A stretch of 64,000 bases of DNA from Pseudomonas hormoni (GTDB taxonomy: Bacteria > Pseudomonadota > Gammaproteobacteria > Pseudomonadales > Pseudomonadaceae). The translations under genes and the position numbers were made by a program. The DNA lies in contig NZ_CP075566.1 of the NCBI RefSeq assembly GCF_018502625.1, positions 5,335,001-5,399,000 on the forward strand. The letters run 5' to 3'. This document shows positions 55,964-64,000 of the stretch, one piece after another. Position 1 is the stretch's first letter, and every line of letters starts with the position of its first letter. Under the pieces are notes generated by a model. The model had not been told where the DNA came from. It did not search any database and worked only from the letters and a program-made list of their open reading frames with translations.

Positions 55964-56880
55964 TCTTTGCCCTCCATTTCTTTGGCCTGGCTACGGTTAA
56001 ACAGGATGATCGGCACAATCAGGATCGCCAGCATCACTACCGCCAGGGCAGAGGCCACCGGCCAGTCACGGTTGTTGAAGAATTCTTGCCACAGCACTTT
56101 ACCGATCATCAGCGTCTCCGGACCGCCGAGCAGTTCCGGAATCACGAACTCGCCCACCACCGGAATGAACACCAGCATGCAGCCGGCGATGATGCCGTTC
56201 TTGGACAGCGGAATGGTGATCTTCCAGAAGCTGTTGAAGGTGCTCGAACCCAGGTCGGATGCGGCTTCCAGCAAGCTGTTGTCGTGCTTCACCAGGTTGG
56301 CGTAGAGCGGCAGGATCATGAACGGCAGGTACGAATAAACCACGCCGATATAAACCGCCAGGTTGGTGTTGAGGATCTGCAGCGGTTCGTCGATCCAGCC
56401 CATGGTCATCAGGAAACCGTTGAGCAGGCCGTTGTTGCTGAGGATGCCCATCCACGCATAGACGCGGATCAGGATCGCGGTCCAGGTCGGCATCATGATC
56501 AGCAACACCAGCACCGTTTGCAGCTCTTTGCGGGCACTGGCGATGGCGTAGGCCATCGGGTAGCCGATCAGCAGGCAGAGGATGGTGCTGATCAGCGCCA
56601 TCTTCAGCGAGCCAAGGTAGGCGGCGATGTACAACTCATCGTCGCCGAGCATCGCGTAGTTGCCCAGGTTAAGCAGCACCTGGAGCTTCTGGTCGATGAA
56701 GCTGTAGATCTCGGTGTACGGCGGAATGGCCACGTCGGCTTCGGCGAAGCTGATCTTCAGGACGATGAAGAACGGCAGCATGAAGAACAGGAACAGCCAG
56801 ATGAACGGAACCCCGATGACCAGCTGGCGGCCACCGGGAATTATTCGGTTGAGGCGGCGTTTGAATTTGCGCATGTTCAT
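55960..56880 (-). CDS. spuG: polyamine ABC transporter permease SpuG (PotH-like)
   Basis: 306 residues with six membrane segments. The EAA loop reads LEAASDLGSSTFNSFWKITIPLS. The start is the ATG that overlaps the spuF stop (ATGA at 56877-56880); the longer frame extends into spuF. Partner of SpuH in the inner-membrane channel. Confidence 0.93.
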   Translation of the reverse strand: MNMRKFKRRLNRIIPGGRQLVIGVPFIWLFLFFMLPFFIVLKISFAEADVAIPPYTEIYSFIDQKLQVLLNLGNYAMLGDDELYIAAYLGSLKMALISTILCLLIGYPMAYAIASARKELQTVLVLLIMMPTWTAILIRVYAWMGILSNNGLLNGFLMTMGWIDEPLQILNTNLAVYIGVVYSYLPFMILPLYANLVKHDNSLLEAASDLGSSTFNSFWKITIPLSKNGIIAGCMLVFIPVVGEFVIPELLGGPETLMIGKVLWQEFFNNRDWPVASALAVVMLAILIVPIILFNRSQAKEMEGKE

Positions 56881-58019
56881 GAGCGAAGCACCACGCCGCT
56901 GTCGTCTTCCCACCACACGTAAACCTGGTCACCCCAGGTTGGGCGCTGACCGCGGCGCTCGGCGTTGGCGACAAACGACTGGACGATCTTGCCGCTCGGC
57001 AGCTCGACGTAGAACACCGAGTGACCGCCGAGGTAGGCGATGTCATGCACCTTGCCGCTGGACCAGTTGTATTCGCAGGTCGGCATGGTCGGAGTCACCA
57101 GCAGTTTTTCCGGACGGATCGCGTAGGTTACGGACTTGTCCTGCACCGAGGTGCTGATGCCGTGGCCCACGTAGATCTGACGGTCCAGGTCCTTGCAGGT
57201 GATGGTGGCGTGGCCTTCGGCGTCGTCGATCACTTCACCGTCGAAGATGTTGACGTTGCCGATGAACTCGCAGACCAGGCGACTGGTCGGGGTTTCGTAG
57301 ATGTCGATCGGGCTGCCGATCTGGGCGATCCAGCCCAGGTGCATGATCGCGATGCGTTCGGCCATGGTCATGGCCTCTTCCTGATCGTGGGTCACCATGA
57401 CGCAGGTTACGCCGACGCGCTCGATGATCTCGACCAGCTCCAGCTGCATTTGCGAGCGCAGTTTCTTGTCCAGCGCCCCCATCGGTTCGTCGAGCAGCAA
57501 CAGCTTCGGCCGCTTGGCCAGCGAACGCGCCAACGCCACACGCTGACGCTGACCACCGGACAACTGATGCGGTTTGCGTTTGGCGTACTGACTCATCTGT
57601 ACCAGCTTGAGCATGTCGGCCACGCGGGCATCAACTTCAGCAGCGGGAAGCTTGTCCTGCTTAAGGCCGAAGGCGATGTTCTGCGCCACGGTCATGTGCG
57701 GGAACAAGGCGTAGGACTGGAACATCATGTTGATCGGCCGCTCGTACGGCGGCATGTCGGTGATGTCTACGCCATCGAGGAAAATGCGCCCCTCCGTGGG
57801 CCGTTCGAAGCCTGCGAGCATGCGCAGCAAGGTGGATTTGCCCGATCCCGAACCGCCGAGCAGGGCAAAAATCTCGCCTTTCTTGATTTCCAGGGACACA
57901 TCGTCCACGGCAATCGTCTCGTCGAACTTCTTCGTGACCCGGTCGATTTTGACCAGCACCTGTTTAGGTGACTGGTCGCCCTCGAGGGCTTTCTTATAGG
58001 CGCCGGAGGCAACTGCCAT
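56877..58019 (-). CDS. spuF: polyamine ABC transporter ATPase SpuF (PotG-like)
   Basis: 380 residues. Walker A GGSGSGKSTLLRM, Q-loop FQSYALFPHMTV, signature LSGGQRQRVALARSL, Walker B LLLLDEPMGALDKKLR and switch VTHDQEEA are complete; a C-terminal TOBE domain follows. It drives spermidine/putrescine import with SpuG and SpuH. GGGAG stands before the ATG, directly after a T-rich possible attenuator that separates it from spuE. Confidence 0.95.
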   Translation of the reverse strand: MAVASGAYKKALEGDQSPKQVLVKIDRVTKKFDETIAVDDVSLEIKKGEIFALLGGSGSGKSTLLRMLAGFERPTEGRIFLDGVDITDMPPYERPINMMFQSYALFPHMTVAQNIAFGLKQDKLPAAEVDARVADMLKLVQMSQYAKRKPHQLSGGQRQRVALARSLAKRPKLLLLDEPMGALDKKLRSQMQLELVEIIERVGVTCVMVTHDQEEAMTMAERIAIMHLGWIAQIGSPIDIYETPTSRLVCEFIGNVNIFDGEVIDDAEGHATITCKDLDRQIYVGHGISTSVQDKSVTYAIRPEKLLVTPTMPTCEYNWSSGKVHDIAYLGGHSVFYVELPSGKIVQSFVANAERRGQRPTWGDQVYVWWEDDSGVVLRS

Positions 58020-58032
58020 TTACGAAACTCCC

Positions 58033-58056
58033 AAAAAAAAAGAGTGCAGTTCGCTC
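58033..58056 (-). terminator. possible leaky terminator between spuE and spuF
   Basis: On the minus strand an imperfect short hairpin (GAGCG / CACTC, 58042-58056) is followed at once by nine Ts (58041-58033). It would lower expression of the ATPase and permeases relative to the binding proteins. The stem is weak, so termination should be partial. Confidence 0.5.
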
Positions 58057-58092
58057 AAGGTGAGCCAACCTTGGATAGTTTGAGCCTTGAAG

Positions 58093-59232
<1,140 letters not shown>

Positions 59233-59325
59233 TTACATGACAGTCGTAGCTGCCCAGCAACAAAACCGGCGCGCAACTTACCCTCGAAAAACCGTTCCAG
59301 CAAAACTTTCTGTCATTTAATTACA

Positions 59326-59360
59326 CCTGTTGCCGTCACCGCGCAGGCGACGACAACAGG
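59326..59360 (-). other. stem-loop between spuD and spuE
   Basis: Arms of 12 bases (CCTGTTGCCGTC and GACGACAACAGG on the + strand; 11 of 12 pair) around an 11-base loop, 19 bases after the spuD stop. No T tract follows on the transcribed strand, so mRNA 3'-end protection or attenuation is more likely than termination. Confidence 0.55.
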
Positions 59361-59378
59361 TTGTTGCCTCAAACCGGC

Positions 59379-60491
59379 TTATTTACCCGATTTGATCTTG
59401 GTCCAGCTGCGAGTCAGGATCCGCTGGGTCGCGGCCGGCAAGTCGGCGATCGCGTACAGCTTGGCCAGCACGTCCGCTGGCGGGTAGATGCCTGGATCAT
59501 CGGTGATTTCTTTTTCGACCAATGGGGTGGCGGCCGCGTTACCGTTCGGGAAGCGCACGGCGTTGGTGATTTCAGCCATGATTTCCGGCTTCTGCAGGAA
59601 GGTCATGAACTTGTAGGCGCCTTCGACGTTTTCGGCATCTTTAGGGATGGCGACCATGTCATAGAAGCTGCCGGCACCTTCTTTCGGAATGTTGTAGCTG
59701 ACTTTCACCTTGTCACCGGCTTCAGCCGCGCGGGACTTGGCCTGGTAGATGTCACCCGAATAACCGACGGCTACGCAGATGTTGCCGTTCGCCAGGTCGG
59801 AGATGTACTTGGACGAGTGGAAGTAGCCCACCGAAGGACGAATCTTCAGGAACAGTGCTTCGGCTTCGGCCAGTTGTTTTTTGTCCTGGCTGTCGGTTGG
59901 ATAGCCCAGGTAATGCAGTGCCACCGGAATCATCTCGGTTGGCGAATCCAGGAAACTGATACCGCACGATTTCAACTTCGCCGCGTTCTCAGGTTTGAAG
60001 AGCAGGTCCCAGGAATTGGTTGGCGCATCGGCACCCAGTGCAGCCTTGACCTTCTCGGCGTTGAAGCCGATACCGATCGAACCCCACATGTACGGGAAGG
60101 CGTGTTCGTTGCCCGGGTCGCTCACCGATACCGCTTTGAGCAGGTCAGTGTTCAGGTTCTTCCAGTTAGGCAGCTTGGACTTGTCCAGCTTCTGGTAAAC
60201 GCCGGCCTTGATCTGCTTGGCCAGGAAGTTGTTCGACGGCACGACGATGTCGTAGCCGGACTTGCCTGCCAGCAACTTGGCTTCCAGGGTTTCGTTACTG
60301 TCGAAAACGTCGTAGACGACTTTGATGCCGGACTCGGTTTCGAACTTCTTGATGGTGTCAGGAGCGATGTAATCGGACCAGTTATAGACGTGCAACACCT
60401 TGTCGTCCGCCTGAACCGCACCCGCCATTATGCCCATCAGGGACATGGCGAGGAGTGTCTTGCCAGCAAGCTTTTTTCCTAATGCCTTCAT
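59379..60491 (-). CDS. spuD: polyamine-binding periplasmic protein SpuD (putrescine type)
   Basis: 370 residues with a signal peptide ending [14 protein letters not shown]. Like SpuE it shows [47 protein letters not shown] and [15 protein letters not shown]. It is the first binding protein of the operon, corresponding to SpuD, which prefers putrescine and binds spermidine poorly in P. aeruginosa. GGAG lies nine bases before the ATG. A 169-base gap separates it from spuC and may contain a promoter, though I see no clear boxes. Confidence 0.92.
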   Translation of the reverse strand: MKALGKKLAGKTLLAMSLMGIMAGAVQADDKVLHVYNWSDYIAPDTIKKFETESGIKVVYDVFDSNETLEAKLLAGKSGYDIVVPSNNFLAKQIKAGVYQKLDKSKLPNWKNLNTDLLKAVSVSDPGNEHAFPYMWGSIGIGFNAEKVKAALGADAPTNSWDLLFKPENAAKLKSCGISFLDSPTEMIPVALHYLGYPTDSQDKKQLAEAEALFLKIRPSVGYFHSSKYISDLANGNICVAVGYSGDIYQAKSRAAEAGDKVKVSYNIPKEGAGSFYDMVAIPKDAENVEGAYKFMTFLQKPEIMAEITNAVRFPNGNAAATPLVEKEITDDPGIYPPADVLAKLYAIADLPAATQRILTRSWTKIKSGK

Positions 60492-60660
60492 GCGTAATGC
60501 TCCAAATTTTTCTTTTTTGAACCACTTTGTTCAGCGGCCGAACCCGGACAACTGGAACCGCGGCTAGTCTGGCAAGATCCGAGGCGGTCTTTCAAGAAAA
60601 GGCCAACCTTTCTGACTGCTCCGAGCGAAAGTTTCATGACTCCCGCTCAGAGCCTAGCAC

Positions 60661-62025
60661 TTAGCCCTGCAACGCACTCAGGGTCAGGTCCAGACACTTG
60701 CGTGCCTTGGTCACCAGCTCATCGATTTCAGCCTTGGTAATCACCAGCGGCGGAGCGATGATCATGGTATCCCCCACGGCGCGCATGATCAGGCCGTTGT
60801 CGAAGCAGAACGTGCGGCAGATCATGCCGACGCCCTTGCCTTCGTAACGTTTACGCGTGGCCTTGTCCTGAACCAGTTCGATGGCCCCCAGCAGACCCAC
60901 CCCACGAACTTCCCCCACCAACGGGTGATCGTTCAGTTCCCGTAGACGCTTTTGCAAATAGGGTGCCGTTTCTGCGTGGACGCGCTCGATAATTTTCTCT
61001 TCGCGCAGGATGCGGATGTTTTCCAGCGCCACCGCCGCCGCCACCGGGTGACCGGAGTAGGTGAAACCGTGGTTGAAGTCGCCGCCTTCATTGAGCACCG
61101 CCACCACTTCGTCACGCACGATCAGGCCACCCATCGGGATGTAGCCGGACGTCAGGCCTTTGGCGATGGTCATCATGTCGGGTTTGAGGTCGTAGAAATC
61201 GGTACCGAACCACTCACCGGTGCGGCCGAAACCACAGATCACTTCGTCCGCCACGAACAGGATGTCGTACTTGGCGAGGATTTCCTTGATGCGCGGCCAG
61301 TAGGTCTCTGGCGGAATGATCACGCCGCCGGCACCCTGGATCGGCTCGGCAATAAAGGCACCGACGTTGTCCACGCCGATTTCCAGAATCTTCTCTTCCA
61401 GCTGATTGGCCGCCCACACACCAAACTCTTCCGGTGTCATGTCGCCGCCTTCGCTGAACCAGTACGGCTGGGCGATGTGGACGATGCCCGGGATCGGCAA
61501 GTCGCCTTGTTCGTGCATATAGGTCATGCCACCCAGGCTCGCGCCGGCCACGGTGGAACCGTGATAGCCGTTCTTGCGGCTGATGATGACTTTCTTCTTC
61601 GGCTGGCCCTTGATCGCCCAGTAGTGGCGGACCATGCGCAGCATGGTGTCGTTGCCTTCGGAACCGGAACCGGTGAAGAACACGTGGTTCATGCCTTCCG
61701 GTGCGATGTCGGCGATGGCCTTGGCCAGCTCAAGCACCGGCGGGTGAGCGGTCTGGAAGAACAGGTTGTAGTAAGGCAGTTCGCGCATTTGTTTGCTGGC
61801 GGCATCGGCCAGTTCATCGCGACCGTAGCCGATCGCTACGCACCACAGGCCGGCCATGCCGTCGAGGATCTTGTTGCCTTCGCTGTCCCACAGGTAAACG
61901 CCCTTGGCGTTGGTGATGATCCGCGGGCCTTTCTCTTTCAGCTGCTTGAAATCGCTGAACGGGGCCAGGTGGTGATCGTTGCTCAGGGTTTGCCATTCAC
62001 GGGTTTGCGGGTTGTTGCTGGTCAT
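60661..62025 (-). CDS. spuC: polyamine:pyruvate transaminase
   Basis: 454 residues, class III (omega) aminotransferase. The PLP lysine lies in MMTIAKGLTSGYIPMGG, the Asp of FVADEVICGFGRTG holds the cofactor nitrogen, and GSGSEGNDT is the phosphate-binding turn. SpuC transfers the amino group of putrescine and similar amines to pyruvate. AGGAG precedes the ATG, and it follows spuB by 58 bases. Confidence 0.94.
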   Translation of the reverse strand: MTSNNPQTREWQTLSNDHHLAPFSDFKQLKEKGPRIITNAKGVYLWDSEGNKILDGMAGLWCVAIGYGRDELADAASKQMRELPYYNLFFQTAHPPVLELAKAIADIAPEGMNHVFFTGSGSEGNDTMLRMVRHYWAIKGQPKKKVIISRKNGYHGSTVAGASLGGMTYMHEQGDLPIPGIVHIAQPYWFSEGGDMTPEEFGVWAANQLEEKILEIGVDNVGAFIAEPIQGAGGVIIPPETYWPRIKEILAKYDILFVADEVICGFGRTGEWFGTDFYDLKPDMMTIAKGLTSGYIPMGGLIVRDEVVAVLNEGGDFNHGFTYSGHPVAAAVALENIRILREEKIIERVHAETAPYLQKRLRELNDHPLVGEVRGVGLLGAIELVQDKATRKRYEGKGVGMICRTFCFDNGLIMRAVGDTMIIAPPLVITKAEIDELVTKARKCLDLTLSALQG

Positions 62026-62083
62026 GCGAATTCTCCTAAGATTCCAGTAAAGGGCGCCGCCAAGTGCAGCGGCGCCCGGCGCA

Positions 62084-63442
62084 TCAGACGGCGAAGAGCA
62101 GGAATTCCCGCTCCCACGAACTGATCACGCGCTTGAAGTTTTCATGCTCGGCCCGCTTGACCGCGACGTAGCCAGTGATGAATTTCTTGCCCAGGTATTT
62201 CTCGACAGTCGCGCTGTTTTCCATGCGTTCCAGCGCGTCTTCGATGGTCAGGGGCAGGCGCAGGTTGCGGCGTTCATAGCCACGCCCTACCACTGGCGCA
62301 CTCGGGTTCAGGCCTTCGACCATGCCGATGTAACCGCAGAGCAGGCTCGCGGCAATCGCCAGGTACGGGTTGGCGTCGGCGCCCGGCAGGCGGTTTTCCA
62401 CCCGACGGTTTTGTGGCCCCGCATCCGGAACCCGCAGGCCCACGGTGCGGTTCTCTTCGCCCCACTCCACGTTCACAGGTGCCGAAGTGTCCGGCAGGAA
62501 GCGGCGGAACGAGTTCACGTTGGGCGCGAACAGCGGCAACAGCTCGGGGATCAGTTTCTGCAGGCCACCGATGTGGTTCAGGAACAACTGGCTCATGGTC
62601 CCGTCTTCATTGGAGAAGACGTTCTTGCCGGTTTCCATGCAGATGATGCTCTGGTGCAAGTGCATCGCACTGCCCGGCTCGCCAGTCATGGGCTTGGCCA
62701 TGAAGGTCGCCGCCACGTTGTGCTTGAGCGCGGCTTCGCGCATGGTGCGCTTGAAGATCAGGATCTGGTCGGCCAGGGACAGGGCATCACCGTGACGGAA
62801 GTTGATTTCCATCTGCGCCGTGCCGTCCTCGTGGATCAGCGTGTCGAGGTCAAGTTCCTGCAGTTCGCACCAGTCGTAGACGTCTTCGAACAGCGGATCG
62901 AATTCGTTCGCCGCTTCGATCGAGAACGACTGACGGCCGGTTTCCGGGCGCCCGGAACGGCCAATCGGCGGTTGCAACGGGTAGTCCGGGTCGTCGCTGC
63001 GCTTGGTCAGGTAAAACTCCATTTCCGGCGCCACGATCGGCTGCCAGCCTCTGTCGGCATAGAGTTTCAACACTTTCTTCAGCACGTTGCGCGGTGACAG
63101 CTCGATCGGGTTGCCTTGTTTGTCATAAGCGTCGTGGATCACCTGAGCGGTCGGCTCGATGGACCAGGGCACCACATACACCGCGTTCTGGTCGGGGCGG
63201 CAGATCATGTCGATGTCCGCCGGGTCGAGCAGTTCGTAATAGATGTCGTCTTCGACATAGTCGCCGGTCACGGTCTGCAACAGAACGCTCTCGGGCAGGC
63301 GCATGCCTTTCTCGGCAATGAACTTGTTGGTCGGCGAAATCTTGCCCCGGGTGATCCCGGTCAAGTCGGCGATCATGCATTCGACTTCTGTGATCTTGTG
63401 GTCTTTCAACCAATCGGTGAGCTGGTCGAGGTTGTGACTCAT
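62084..63442 (-). CDS. spuB: gamma-glutamyl-polyamine synthetase (glutamine synthetase family)
   Basis: 452 residues of the GS III/PuuA-like type. The N-terminal VECMIADLTGITRGKISP, the metal-site motif GTAQMEINFRHGDALSLADQ, the ATP-site stretch VAATFMAKPMTGEPGSAMHLHQS and the late ENRLPGADANPYLAIAASL are present. It joins glutamate to a polyamine at the expense of ATP. GAGG precedes the ATG. It starts 37 bases after the remnant of spuA and opens the intact part of the operon. Confidence 0.92.
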   Translation of the reverse strand: MSHNLDQLTDWLKDHKITEVECMIADLTGITRGKISPTNKFIAEKGMRLPESVLLQTVTGDYVEDDIYYELLDPADIDMICRPDQNAVYVVPWSIEPTAQVIHDAYDKQGNPIELSPRNVLKKVLKLYADRGWQPIVAPEMEFYLTKRSDDPDYPLQPPIGRSGRPETGRQSFSIEAANEFDPLFEDVYDWCELQELDLDTLIHEDGTAQMEINFRHGDALSLADQILIFKRTMREAALKHNVAATFMAKPMTGEPGSAMHLHQSIICMETGKNVFSNEDGTMSQLFLNHIGGLQKLIPELLPLFAPNVNSFRRFLPDTSAPVNVEWGEENRTVGLRVPDAGPQNRRVENRLPGADANPYLAIAASLLCGYIGMVEGLNPSAPVVGRGYERRNLRLPLTIEDALERMENSATVEKYLGKKFITGYVAVKRAEHENFKRVISSWEREFLLFAV

Positions 63443-63464
63443 AAATGCCTCTTAGGCTGAGTTT

Positions 63465-63484
63465 CCTGACTCTTATAAGTCAGG
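63465..63484 (-). other. small hairpin between the spuA remnant and spuB
   Basis: CCTGACT (63465-63471) and AGTCAGG (63478-63484) pair perfectly around a 6-base loop; the structure covers the stop codon of the spuA remnant. No T tract follows. Confidence 0.45.
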
Positions 63485-63860
63485 CGTTGTTTGACGCGTG
63501 GGCGTCGCTTGATACAGATTGCCACTGCAATTGCCGCGCACAACTACCCACTCGGGTAATGGCGTGAGGGAGCGAGAGAAGATTAGCGCGTGCAGAATCA
63601 TGAGCAGCGGCCGACACGTTGGTCGGGCTGCCAAGGTAAAACCGTTCTATATTGAAAGGACAACCCGTAAAGAGAATGTCGTGCAGACCGTCCAGAATAT
63701 CGGACGGAGCCAGCCGGTTCGCCGGGGAAACAAGAGTCGACGGCACGCCTTTGGCAACACGGGCCTTGGCGTGGACGTAACGATCGCCACTGATGTGATA
63801 AGCATGCAGACCGATCTGCCTTGAGCAGATGGCGACGCCGATTAACGGCAGGCGAGACAT
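63480..63860 (-). pseudogene. spuA: truncated, decayed spuA (gamma-glutamyl-GABA hydrolase)
   Basis: The frame encodes 126 residues. Residues 1-100 closely follow the N terminus of SpuA/PuuD class I glutamine-amidotransferase-type hydrolases: MSRLPLIGV, then RQIGLHAYHISGD, a DILFTGCPFNIE segment (LLFTGSPSNVE in intact proteins) and an AHDSAR segment (AHDPAR). After residue 100 the likeness stops, and about 150 residues are missing, including the nucleophile elbow GICRGFQE and the His-Glu pair. Several conserved small residues are also changed. GGGG lies before the ATG, so a short product may still be made, but it cannot be a hydrolase. Confidence 0.8.
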
Positions 63861-64000
63861 GAAGCACCCCGGTATTATTGCTGTTATGGGTTTGAATCGA
63901 GCTTAGCCTTGTTCATTTTTTTACACAACACCCCCGTAAAAAATACAACACGGCCCGCTCAAGCCTGCGGGCGGCAAAGCGCTCAACGGCATAAAAACGC
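63861..64000 (-). promoter_or_regulatory. upstream region of the spu operon
   Basis: 140 AT-rich bases precede the spuA remnant. Read on the minus strand, GTGTTGT occurs twice, with TTGTGT followed after 17 bases by TAAGCT as a poor promoter candidate. A promoter for spuB onward is expected here because the next clear gap upstream is outside the window, but no convincing box is seen. Confidence 0.3.

Overview
The window is a continuous piece of a high-GC gammaproteobacterial chromosome, almost certainly a fluorescent Pseudomonas (P. fluorescens group). The basis is the gene content and order: it follows, in inverted order, the core block I remember from P. aeruginosa running from spuA to the calB region. 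The dense palindromic REP/REPIN elements typical of P. fluorescens-type genomes point the same way. I saw no tRNA, rRNA, prophage, insertion sequence or CRISPR array. Coding density is high, and the gaps are mostly filled by REPINs.

Layout. 1-4.1 kb: a partial TetR regulator divergent from an aldehyde dehydrogenase (calB), a twin-arginine exported small protein and a GMC oxidoreductase, which look like an alcohol-to-acid oxidation module. 4.2-8.8 kb: housekeeping genes coaD, ferredoxin, mutM, an HDOD signalling protein and an RlmI-like methyltransferase. 9-15.7 kb: an MFS exporter, ilvD, a phosphorylcholine phosphatase-like protein, the cystine transporter tcyP and folA. 15.8-18.5 kb: an overlapping pair made of a membrane protein (DUF2868) and a GTPase (DUF3482). 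18.7-26 kb: a phosphonate module with a PhnZ-like HD oxygenase, an FAD oxidoreductase, a three-gene aminoethylphosphonate-type ABC transporter and a LysR regulator. 26-28.8 kb: the Cd/Zn ATPase cadA divergent from its regulator cadR. 29-39.4 kb: thyA, lgt, a TSUP transporter, NRDE, ptsP, rppH, a HAD phosphatase, a DUF2269 membrane protein, ilvA and rpiA. 39.5-45.3 kb: two tandem SdiA-regulated-type propeller proteins, an FAH-family enzyme, D-2-hydroxyglutarate dehydrogenase and serA. 45.3-54.9 kb: small exported proteins, DUF523, a prolyl-hydroxylase (PPHD), an alpha/beta hydrolase, a thioredoxin-fold protein, an AHL-acylase-type penicillin amidase, a GlxA regulator and an HD protein. 55-63.9 kb: the polyamine operon spuBCDEFGH, preceded by a truncated, decayed spuA.

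Functional links. SerA and D-2-hydroxyglutarate dehydrogenase are divergent neighbours and are metabolically coupled in pseudomonads. The spu operon joins polyamine uptake (SpuD/E binding proteins, SpuFGH transporter) to gamma-glutamylation and transamination, but its own gamma-glutamyl hydrolase SpuA is broken. The phosphonate module has a PhnZ-type C-P cleaving enzyme but no PhnY beside it; an FAD oxidase takes that place.

I did not find a convincing wholly new system. The observations most worth following are the spuA remnant, the PhnZ/FAD-oxidase phosphonate module, the DUF2868-DUF3482 pair, an internally shortened solute-binding protein, and the 19 REPINs of several sequence classes, one of which is a hybrid.
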